From assembly GCA_003517845.1 (NCBI GenBank), contig DOZU01000197.1, positions 1,291-10,445 on the forward strand: a stretch of DNA of 9,155 nucleotides. Reading direction: 5' to 3'. The translations under genes were made by a program, and so were the position numbers. The stretch is from Clostridiales bacterium. GTDB taxonomy: Bacteria > Bacillota > Sulfobacillia > UBA995. A model generated the notes under the pieces. It worked only from the letters and a program-made list of their open reading frames with translations, was not told the DNA's origin and did no database searches. Below, one piece after another: positions 1-5,725 of this stretch (position 1 is its first letter; every line of letters starts with the position of its first letter).

Positions 1-42
1 TTCTGAACCCGCCCCTACGTTCGGGTGGGATCACGTATACGC

Positions 43-67
43 GCCGGGCCGTGCCGGTTCCTGCCGG
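43..67. repeat. Three phased GCCGG repeats upstream of the alaS promoter
   Basis: The pentamer GCCGG occurs at 43-47, 53-57 and 63-67, exactly 10 bp apart, and the outer two copies extend to the 8-mer GCCGGGCC. The array ends about 20 bp upstream of the -35 element at 89. One-turn spacing puts the copies on the same face of the helix, as in some activator or repressor sites. However, GCCGG is a common word in DNA this GC-rich, so chance is a real alternative. The rest of 1-88 shows no gene I can recognise; a TGA at 4-6 could be the end of an upstream gene, but too little is visible to say. Confidence 0.3.
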
Positions 68-88
68 GCCCCATGACTACTAGCGCCG

Positions 89-117
89 TTGACCGTCCCC
101 GCGGTCCGGAGTATAAT
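89..117 (+). promoter_or_regulatory. Sigma-A (sigma-70 type) promoter of alaS
   Basis: The -35 element TTGACC (89-94; 5 of 6 consensus bases) and the -10 element TATAAT (112-117; perfect) are separated by the optimal 17 bp. Transcription would start near 124, giving a leader of about 70 nt before the alaS start codon. An AT-rich TATAAT hexamer stands out in such GC-rich DNA. It faces alaS and probably drives the downstream operon. It also shows that the long upstream extension of the alaS frame, which would begin at the TTG inside the -35 box, is not translated. Confidence 0.82.
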
Positions 118-133
118 CCAGGCAAGACAGGCT

Positions 134-173
134 CTCGCCAGGCGGCCGACCCTGGCGCCGTGGCGGGTTTTTT
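134..173 (+). terminator. Intrinsic terminator / candidate attenuator in the alaS leader
   Basis: CTCGCCAGGCG (134-144) pairs with 156-167 to give 11 base pairs, including one T-G wobble and one bulged G at 160. The helix is followed immediately by TTTTTT (168-173), which is the classical shape of an intrinsic terminator. It lies about 10 nt after the predicted transcription start and 7 nt before the alaS Shine-Dalgarno sequence, so alaS transcripts must read through it. A competing perfect 7-bp helix, CGCCAGG (136-142) with CCTGGCG (151-157), uses the same left arm and would prevent the terminator. This supports a conditional attenuator. No T-box consensus is present in the leader, and what would control the switch is unknown. 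Confidence 0.6.
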
Positions 174-180
174 GCTTGCC

Positions 181-187
181 GGAGGTG
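181..187 (+). promoter_or_regulatory. Shine-Dalgarno sequence of alaS
   Basis: GGAGGTG matches seven bases of the AAGGAGGTGA anti-anti-SD consensus. It is followed by two adjacent in-frame start codons: TTG at 194 (6 nt after the SD) and GTG at 197 (9 nt after the SD). Either could be used, and they differ by one residue. The site rules out starts further upstream in this frame. Confidence 0.75.
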
Positions 188-196
188 GGCGGGTTG

Positions 197-2866
197 GTGA
201 CGGGCAACCAGATTCGCGAGCGCTTCATCGAGTACTTCGAAGCCAACGGCCATAGCCGTGTGCCCAGTTCGTCGCTGGTGCCCGCAGGCGACCCCACCCT
301 CTTGTTCACCAACGCCGGCATGGTGCAGTTCAAGGACGTGTTCCTCGGGCGGGAAGCGCGACCTTACCGGCGGGCGGTGACCGCTCAGAAGTGCGTTCGA
401 GCCGGGGGCAAGCACAACGACCTCGACCAGGTAGGTCGCACCGCCCGTCACCACACGTTCTTCGAGATGCTGGGGAATTTCTCGTTCGGCGACTACTTCA
501 AGGAAGACGCCATTGCCTTTGCGTGGGAGTTCGTCACCCGCCAGCTCGGACTCGATGCCCGCCGCATTTGGCCCACGGTATTCCGGGAGGACGACGAGGC
601 ATTCGATCTCTGGCGGAGAATAGCCGGCGTGCCCGCTGAACGGATCGTTCGGCTCGGAGAGAAGGATAACTTCTGGGCTATGGGGGAGACGGGGCCCTGC
701 GGCCCGTGCTCGGAACTGGTGTTCGATCGCGGCCGGGAGACGGGATGCGGCCGGCCTGACTGCGGCGTGGGCGCCTGTGACTGCGATCGTTGGCTGGAAA
801 TATGGAACCTGGTATTCATGCAGTTCGAGCGGGATGCGGGCGGCCGGGTGACCCCTTTGCCCCGGCCCAGCATTGATACGGGGATGGGGCTGGAGCGGGT
901 TGCGTCGGTGCTTCAGGGCGTGGCGTCGAACTACCAGACCGACCTGTTCTCGCCGATCATCGACCGGCTGGCCGCTCACGCGGGACGCCCCTACGATTCG
1001 GGGCCGGGTGGTTTCCCCTTCCGGGTCATAGCCGACCATGTCCGTGCCTGCACCTTCCTGATCGGCGACGGGGTCATCCCCGGCAACGAGGGGCGCGGCT
1101 ACGTGCTCCGGCGGATCCTGCGTCGGGCCTCGCGGTTTGCCCGGGTGATAGGCGCGGAAGGACCGTCGCTGCACGCGTTGGTGCCAGCGGTCGTCGAGGC
1201 CATGGGGCGCGCCTATCCTGAGTTGGCGGAACGGGAGGAGTTCATCCGCCGCGCGATCGAGCAGGAAGAAGAACGCTTTTGCGGGACGCTTGCCCAGGGG
1301 CTGCGGCGGGCAGAGGAACTCGTGAAGGCGGCCGTCAGGGCGGGACGCAGCGAACTGGCGGGGGACGATGCATTCATCCTCCACGACACCTTCGGGTTTC
1401 CCCTCGATCTGACCCGGGACATAGCCGAGGAACAGGGCATGACCGTCGACGAGACGGGGTTCGAGGCGGCCATGGCCCGCCAGCGCGATCGCGCCCGGGC
1501 CGCCCGGGCCGGTGATGATGAAGCGACGGCGGTCAGGCTACGGGCCGTGTTGTCCGACACCCCGCCTACCGAGTTCGTCGGCTATGCGACCGGGGAAGAC
1601 CGGGCTGAGGTGTTGGCGGTCCTGACGGGGGCGGGGCCGACGGACGAGGCCGATGCCGGCACGCGAGTGGAAGTGGTCCTGGATCGGACTCCCTTCTACG
1701 CGGAGGCGGGGGGGCAGGTGGGCGACCGCGGTCGTCTCCTGAGGGATGGTCTCGAGGTAGCCATCACTACCGTACGCCGCCACGCCGACGGCCGGGTCCT
1801 TCACGGCGGTCAAGTGCTGCACGGCCGTCTTCGCCCCGGGATCGAGGTGCGGGCGGTAATCGAACCCATATACCGCAAGGACGTGGCCCGTAACCACACC
1901 GCCACCCACCTGCTCCATGCGGCGCTCCGCGTCGTGCTCGGCGGGCAGGTGGCTCAGGCCGGCTCGCTGGTAGCGGCGGACCATCTCCGATTCGACTTCA
2001 CCCACCTGCAACCGGTGACGGTGGAGGAACTGGCTAGAATCGAAGCGCTGGTCAACGAATGGATCTTCGACGATCTCCCGGTCGAGTGGCATCGAACAGG
2101 CTATCGGCAAGCAGTGGGGGAGGGAGCCGTTGCCCTCTTCGGGGAAAAGTACGGCGAGACCGTGCGCGTCGTCAAGGTTGGCGAGGTTGGCGCTGAGCTG
2201 TGCGGGGGAACCCACGTGCGGAGGACGGGCGAGGTGGGGCTGTTCAAGATCCTCGCCGAGACGGGCATCGGTTCGGGCCTCCGGCGGATCGAGGCAATCA
2301 CGGGCAGAGCGATTCTGGAACGCCTCGCCCGGATCGAGACCCGGTTGGCGGACGCGGCGGCCCGACTGAGCGCTCCTCCGGAGGACCTGCTGGTCCGGCT
2401 GGACGACTTGCTGGAACGCCTGCGGGCGCGGGAACGCCAGTTGGCGGAGAGTCAGGGACGTCTCGTCGTTCACGAGGCGGACCGGCTCCTCGAGCATGCG
2501 GTGTGGATAGGGGATAGTCGCCTGGTGACGGGTCTGGCCACGCTCGAGGGAGCAGAGGCCCTGCGGGCGATTGGGGACGTGCTCAGGGAACGGGTGGGTT
2601 CGGGGGTTGCGTTGCTGGCCGCCCGAAATGAGGAACGGGTGCAGGTGATGGCGGCGGTCACGCCCGACCTGGTAAGGCGGGGCGTGAACGCTTCGCGACT
2701 GGTTGCCTGCCTGGCCGAGGAGATTGGGGGCGGCGGCGGCGGGCGGCCCGACCTTGCCCAGGCTGGCGGGTCGCGTCCCGACGGCGCTGAACGTGCGCTG
2801 GCCATAGGGACGGCGGAGGCAAGGCGGATGTTGGAGGCTGCCGGGGAATCCCCGGCGTCCCGGTGA
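197..2866 (+). CDS. alaS: Alanyl-tRNA synthetase (AlaRS)
   Basis: Cytoplasmic enzyme that charges tRNA-Ala with alanine and hydrolyses mischarged Ser- and Gly-tRNA-Ala. The product is 889 aa, near the usual 870-880. The class II catalytic core is visible: FTNAGMVQFKDVFLG at residues 37-51, RTARHHTFFEMLGNFSFGDY at about 81-100, and motif 3 DTGMGLER at 227-234. A four-cysteine cluster (about 184-196: C, C, C, CDC) before WLEIWNLVFMQF is common in AlaRS of Bacillota. The editing domain has its zinc ligands in HTATH (567-571) and CGGTH (669-673). The C-terminal C-Ala domain has the GGGGGRPDLAQAGG signature at about 844-858. GTG at 197 is chosen because of the GGAGGTG Shine-Dalgarno at 181 and because the protein then begins TGNQIRERFIEYFEANGH, as AlaRS usually does; TTG at 194 is an alternative. 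It is the first gene of the apparent operon, 39 bp before ireB. Confidence 0.98.
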   Translation: MTGNQIRERFIEYFEANGHSRVPSSSLVPAGDPTLLFTNAGMVQFKDVFLGREARPYRRAVTAQKCVRAGGKHNDLDQVGRTARHHTFFEMLGNFSFGDYFKEDAIAFAWEFVTRQLGLDARRIWPTVFREDDEAFDLWRRIAGVPAERIVRLGEKDNFWAMGETGPCGPCSELVFDRGRETGCGRPDCGVGACDCDRWLEIWNLVFMQFERDAGGRVTPLPRPSIDTGMGLERVASVLQGVASNYQTDLFSPIIDRLAAHAGRPYDSGPGGFPFRVIADHVRACTFLIGDGVIPGNEGRGYVLRRILRRASRFARVIGAEGPSLHALVPAVVEAMGRAYPELAEREEFIRRAIEQEEERFCGTLAQGLRRAEELVKAAVRAGRSELAGDDAFILHDTFGFPLDLTRDIAEEQGMTVDETGFEAAMARQRDRARAARAGDDEATAVRLRAVLSDTPPTEFVGYATGEDRAEVLAVLTGAGPTDEADAGTRVEVVLDRTPFYAEAGGQVGDRGRLLRDGLEVAITTVRRHADGRVLHGGQVLHGRLRPGIEVRAVIEPIYRKDVARNHTATHLLHAALRVVLGGQVAQAGSLVAADHLRFDFTHLQPVTVEELARIEALVNEWIFDDLPVEWHRTGYRQAVGEGAVALFGEKYGETVRVVKVGEVGAELCGGTHVRRTGEVGLFKILAETGIGSGLRRIEAITGRAILERLARIETRLADAAARLSAPPEDLLVRLDDLLERLRARERQLAESQGRLVVHEADRLLEHAVWIGDSRLVTGLATLEGAEALRAIGDVLRERVGSGVALLAARNEERVQVMAAVTPDLVRRGVNASRLVACLAEEIGGGGGGRPDLAQAGGSRPDGAERALAIGTAEARRMLEAAGESPASR

Positions 2867-2905
2867 CGCTGGCGGGTTGCCGGGCCAATTCTGGACTCGG
2901 GGGCG

Positions 2906-3178
2906 GTGGGCGTGACCGAGAACGAGCAAGACCGGACCATGACGTACCGGATCCGAGCGGACGAGGTGGGCCAGGCCCGCACGATCTTGCTTCAGGTATA
3001 CCAGGCTTTGAAGCAGAAAGGCTACAACCCGATCAATCAGATCGTCGGCTATCTTCTGTCGGGTGATCCCGCCTATATAACCAGCCACCAGGGCGCCCGG
3101 AACTTGGTCAGGAAAGTGGAGCGGGACGACCTCCTCGAGGAACTCGTCCGCAAGTACGTTGAGGAAGACCAGGAGTGA
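2906..3178 (+). CDS. ireB: IreB family regulatory phosphoprotein (UPF0297, YrzL-like)
   Basis: Small 90-aa cytoplasmic protein, the usual size for the family. The core DRTM at about 9-12 followed by GYNPINQIVGYLLSGDPAYI (39-58) and ARNLVRKVERDDLLEELVRKY is nearly identical to B. subtilis YrzL. In Enterococcus faecalis, IreB is phosphorylated on N-terminal threonines by the PASTA kinase IreK and influences cephalosporin resistance. Here threonines occur at residues 4, 11 and 13, so phosphorylation is plausible but unproven; no kinase or phosphatase gene lies in the window. The start is uncertain: GTG at 2906 gives MGVTENEQ and GTG at 2912 gives MTENEQ, and neither has a strong ribosome site. 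An ATG at 2939 would remove the conserved DRT. Position directly after alaS matches the order in Bacillota. Confidence 0.95.
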   Translation: MGVTENEQDRTMTYRIRADEVGQARTILLQVYQALKQKGYNPINQIVGYLLSGDPAYITSHQGARNLVRKVERDDLLEELVRKYVEEDQE

Positions 3179-3214
3179 GCGGCAAGCCACAGCACCGGAG
3201 GGAGAGCCGGGGTC

Positions 3215-3907
3215 ATGATACCCTTGCGAGATAGCACGCGATCCCGTACCTTCCCGGCGGTCAACGTGGCCATCATCCTGATCAACCTGGCGGTATGGCT
3301 CTATATGCTGACCCTGTCACCGGGGGAAGCGATGCGGTTCGTATTCCGGTACGGCTTCGTTCCCGCCAGCCTGGCGGCCGTTGACTGGTCAGCACCCATC
3401 GCGGCGGCGACCGCCGTCCTCCCACCCCTGGTCACGGCCATGTTTGTACATGGCGGCTGGATGCATGTGGTGGGCAACATGCTTTACCTCTGGGTGTTCG
3501 GCGACAATATCGAGGACCGGCTTGGCCGCGCCAGGTATGTCGCCTTCTACCTCGTGTGCGGCATTCTCGCCAGCCTCGCGCACACCCTGGCCAATCCCCT
3601 GTCCGACCGCCCGGCCATCGGGGCCAGCGGCGCGGTCGCCGGGGTGCTCGGAGCTTACCTCTTGAGTTTCCCGCGGGCGCGCATCCTGGCCCTGGTACCG
3701 CTCGGTTTCTTCCTGCACCTGACGGAAATCCCGGCGGGCTTCTTCCTCGCGCTCTGGCTCATCCTCCAACTAATCAGCGGCCTCGGCGCTCTGGTGGCCG
3801 TGGAACAGGTCGGCCAACTGGTGGCATGGTGGGCCCACGTCGGCGGTTTCGCGGCCGGGGTGGTCCTGATCGTGCTTCTGAGGGGCGCGCTTCGCGGGCG
3901 CTTCTGA
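3215..3907 (+). CDS. Rhomboid family intramembrane serine protease
   Basis: Polytopic membrane protein of 230 aa predicted to cleave transmembrane segments of other membrane proteins. All rhomboid landmarks are present: the HGGWMHVVGNMLYLWVFGDN block (79-98), the catalytic serine in GASGAVAG (Ser138), and the catalytic histidine in WWAHVGGFAAG (His208). Hydrophobic segments at about 14-34, 62-78, 84-96, 106-126, 134-151, 155-168, 172-196 and 205-223 fit a core of six helices with a long loop. The block NIEDRLGRARY after the first motif is typical of bacterial rhomboids related to the GlpG/YqgP group. The ATG at 3215 has GGAGGG at 3197-3202, somewhat distant (12 nt). It lies 36 bp after ireB and 8 bp before the next gene. 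The substrate is unknown. The gene is not part of the equivalent Bacillus block, so it was inserted or kept here by lineage. Confidence 0.94.
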   Translation: MIPLRDSTRSRTFPAVNVAIILINLAVWLYMLTLSPGEAMRFVFRYGFVPASLAAVDWSAPIAAATAVLPPLVTAMFVHGGWMHVVGNMLYLWVFGDNIEDRLGRARYVAFYLVCGILASLAHTLANPLSDRPAIGASGAVAGVLGAYLLSFPRARILALVPLGFFLHLTEIPAGFFLALWLILQLISGLGALVAVEQVGQLVAWWAHVGGFAAGVVLIVLLRGALRGRF

Positions 3908-3915
3908 GCTGAGCC

Positions 3916-4863
3916 ATGGAATACCGTTTGCTGGGGAATACAGGCATCCGCGTTTCCCGGTTGTGTTTCGGCACGCTGGCCATAGGTCCGCTCCAGGGCC
4001 GCTTGTCGCTGGCGGAAGGGGAAGCGTTGCTGGAGGCGGCGTTTCTCCGGGGCATCAACTTCTATGACAGCGCGGAGACCTACGGTACCTACCCCTATCT
4101 GGGCCGACTGACCCGGGTGGTCTCAGGTCCCTTGGTCCTGGCGGCAAAGAGCTATGCTTACAGCCGACAGGACATGCGCCGCAGCCTTGAGCAGGCGCTC
4201 GATGAGTTGCGGGTCGACCGGGTGGACTTGTTCCTCCTCCACGAGCAGGAGTCGGCCGCCACGCTGGCCGGCCACCGTGATGCCCTGGAGTTGCTCATCG
4301 CCGAGCGGGAGCGGGGCCGCGTGCGGGCGATCGGCGTCTCCTCGCATTACGTGCCGGCGGTCGAGGCCGCGGTTGACCACCCGCTGGTGGACGTGATCCA
4401 TCCGCTGGTCAATCGGGCGGGTCTCGGAATCAGGGATGGGGATCTCGCTGCCATGCTCCGGGCAATCCGCCGGGCTCATGAGCGAGGGAAGGGTGTATAT
4501 GCCATGAAGGCGCTCGCCGGAGGGTTGCTGCGGCATGAATCCGAGCCGGCGCTCGCCTTCGTCCGCGACCTGCCGGGCGTCGACGCCGTGGCAGTAGGGA
4601 TGAAGGATCGGAGCGAACTCGAGGCCAACTGTGCGGTGATGCAGGGCAATCCCGTGATGGCGGAAGTTGCCGGCCGCCTGGGCCGGGTAGCTCGGCGGGT
4701 CCAGGTGGAAGAGGACTGCGAACGGTGCGGCCGCTGCCAGGCGGCGTGTCCGCAGGATGCACTGGCCATGACCGAGCGCGGTCCGGCGGCCGATCCCGCT
4801 CGCTGCATACTGTGCGGCTACTGCGGCGCGGCATGTCCGGGCTTCTGCCTCCGGGTAGTCTGA
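3916..4863 (+). CDS. Aldo/keto reductase with C-terminal 2x[4Fe-4S] ferredoxin domain
   Basis: 315-aa cytoplasmic oxidoreductase. Residues 1-250 form the aldo/keto reductase barrel: MEYRLLGNTGIRVSRLCFGT at the start, and the catalytic tetrad Asp51 and Tyr56 (NFYDSAETYG), Lys78 (LAAKSY) and His109 (LFLLHE). The C-terminus holds two complete clusters of the CxxCxxCxxxCP type: Cys268, 271, 274, 278 and Cys297, 300, 303, 307, each able to bind a [4Fe-4S] centre. Such fusions are widespread in anaerobic or facultative bacteria and archaea and are generally annotated only as predicted oxidoreductases. NADPH is the expected cofactor; the carbonyl substrate and the electron partner of the clusters are not known. 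Intact clusters suggest use under low oxygen. It starts 8 bp after the rhomboid stop and ends 2 bp before ruvX, consistent with translational coupling. Confidence 0.94.
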   Translation: MEYRLLGNTGIRVSRLCFGTLAIGPLQGRLSLAEGEALLEAAFLRGINFYDSAETYGTYPYLGRLTRVVSGPLVLAAKSYAYSRQDMRRSLEQALDELRVDRVDLFLLHEQESAATLAGHRDALELLIAERERGRVRAIGVSSHYVPAVEAAVDHPLVDVIHPLVNRAGLGIRDGDLAAMLRAIRRAHERGKGVYAMKALAGGLLRHESEPALAFVRDLPGVDAVAVGMKDRSELEANCAVMQGNPVMAEVAGRLGRVARRVQVEEDCERCGRCQAACPQDALAMTERGPAADPARCILCGYCGAACPGFCLRVV

Positions 4864-4865
4864 AG

Positions 4866-5705
4866 ATGGCCGGCCGGGTGCTCGCCATCGATCTCGGCGA
4901 CGTGAACGTCGGGCTCGCGCTCAGCGACGCGTCGGGGAAGATAGCCATGCCCTATGGCGTGCTGCGGCGGGAGAAGCTGTCGCTCGACCTTGAGCGCCTG
5001 GCGGCTGCCGCCCGGAAGGCGGGCGCCGCGCGGATAGTGGTGGGGCTGCCCCTCAATCTGGATGGTAGCGGCGGCCGGCAGGCCAGACGGGCCTTGGACT
5101 TCGCCGATCGGCTTCGGGTCGAGTCGGGACTGCCGGTAGATACCTGGGATGAGCGACTGACCACCCGCGAAGCCGAGCGCCGACTGATCGAAGGGGATGT
5201 CAGCCGCTCTCGCCGGCGAGGGCTGATCGACCAGACGGCAGCGTGCCTGCTATTGCAGGCTTACCTGGATCGACGGAACCGGGCTGTACCGGCCAAACTT
5301 GACTTGCCGGCGCGCTGCCGGATAAGATGGGGACACTGCGAGACGATCGGGGTGGGAGACGTGCCAGAGGAACCGGAGGAGATGGAAGGGACCATCGTGT
5401 TGACCGACGAGGACGGCGAGGAGCACGAGTTCGAACTCGTCGATATGCTGGAACTCGAGGGGAAGCGCTATGCCATCCTCATGCCGGCCGGAGAAGCGGA
5501 AGACGATCTGGACGACGGCGATGATGAGGACGATGATTACGAAGATGACTATGGCACGGTAGTCCTGCGGGTGGAGACCGATCCGGACGGGAACGACATC
5601 CTGGTTCAGATCGAGGATGACGATGAGTGGGAACGAGTCGTCCAGGAGTGGGAAGAGAGCCTGGATGAAGAAGCGGTCCTCCCCGGGGACGAGGAAGACA
5701 ACTGA
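4866..5705 (+). CDS. ruvX: RuvX/YqgF family nuclease fused in frame to a DUF1292 domain
   Basis: A 279-aa open frame that joins two genes usually separate in Bacillota (yrrK and yrzB). Residues 1-138 are a full YqgF/RuvX domain with an RNase H-like fold: AIDLGDVNVGLALSD with Asp9, IVVGLPLNLDGS at 57-68, DERLTT at 95-100 and the final acidic residue in IDQTAACLLLQAYL (Asp122). Family members mature the 5' end of 16S rRNA or act as putative Holliday-junction resolvases. Residues 139-172 are an unconserved joint, followed by DUF1292 (about 173-270; TIVLTDEDGEEHEFELVDML, then GKRYAILMP, ILVQIEDDDEWERV) with a very acidic stretch at 210-229. The ATG at 4866 lies 2 bp after the preceding stop; an in-frame ATG at 4725 lies inside the reductase gene and gives an unrelated N-terminus. 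Usual RuvX is about 140 aa. Fusion, loss of a stop, or a sequencing indel are all possible. Confidence 0.9.
   Translation: MAGRVLAIDLGDVNVGLALSDASGKIAMPYGVLRREKLSLDLERLAAAARKAGAARIVVGLPLNLDGSGGRQARRALDFADRLRVESGLPVDTWDERLTTREAERRLIEGDVSRSRRRGLIDQTAACLLLQAYLDRRNRAVPAKLDLPARCRIRWGHCETIGVGDVPEEPEEMEGTIVLTDEDGEEHEFELVDMLELEGKRYAILMPAGEAEDDLDDGDDEDDDYEDDYGTVVLRVETDPDGNDILVQIEDDDEWERVVQEWEESLDEEAVLPGDEEDN
5299..5328 (+). promoter_or_regulatory. Candidate sigma-A promoter between the RuvX and DUF1292 segments
   Basis: TTGACT (5299-5304) and TAAGAT (5323-5328) each match 5 of 6 consensus bases and are separated by 18 bp. Transcription would begin near 5335, just upstream of possible DUF1292 start codons. 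The elements fall in the unconserved joint (codons 145-155), where a real intergenic region would lie if the two genes were separate. It could provide extra expression of DUF1292 and mltG independent of the alaS promoter. The match was found by eye and could be chance. Confidence 0.45.
5361..5705 (+). other. DUF1292 (YrzB-like) segment, possibly also translated from an internal start
   Basis: This is the DUF1292 part of the fused frame. Alone it would be about 107-114 aa, matching stand-alone YrzB-type proteins, whose function is unknown. Possible internal starts are GTG at 5361 (PEEPEEMEG follows) and ATG at 5382 (MEGTIVLTDEDG, close to where family members begin). Ribosome sites are poor: AGAGGA at 5366-5371 lies 10 nt before the ATG, while GGAGG at 5375-5379 is only 2 nt from it. 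Ribosomes translating ruvX have no stop before this segment, so any separate product would be additional to the fusion. Roughly a third of its residues are Asp or Glu. Confidence 0.5.
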
Positions 5706-5725
5706 GACCCGCCGCCAGCACCGGT

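Noticed and set aside
22..35. T-box-like sequence CGGGTGGGATCACG resembling the AGGGTGGNACCGCG consensus
   Set aside because: It matches only 10 of 13 fixed bases. The base after TGG would be G rather than the U needed to pair with A73 of tRNA-Ala. It lies upstream of the alaS promoter and about 100 nt from the terminator, so it cannot form the antiterminator.
89..196. N-terminal extension of AlaRS from a TTG at 89
   Set aside because: The TTG is part of the -35 promoter element, the extra 36 residues resemble nothing in AlaRS, and a strong Shine-Dalgarno at 181 precedes TTG/GTG at 194/197.
80..1384. Long open frame on the minus strand opposite alaS (434 codons)
   Set aside because: Shadow frame caused by high GC content; its translation is Arg/Pro/His-rich with no family resemblance and lies wholly opposite a certain gene. 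The 550-codon minus frame at 1538-3190 is rejected for the same reason.
2726..2750. GGC/GGG-rich run in alaS as a simple repeat or slippage site
   Set aside because: It encodes the conserved glycine-rich C-Ala signature followed by RPDLAQAGG in the correct frame, so it is ordinary coding sequence.
4725..4865. Upstream ATG giving RuvX a 47-residue N-terminal extension
   Set aside because: This part lies over the cysteine-cluster region of the reductase gene in another frame. RuvX proteins begin right at the strand found after ATG 4866.
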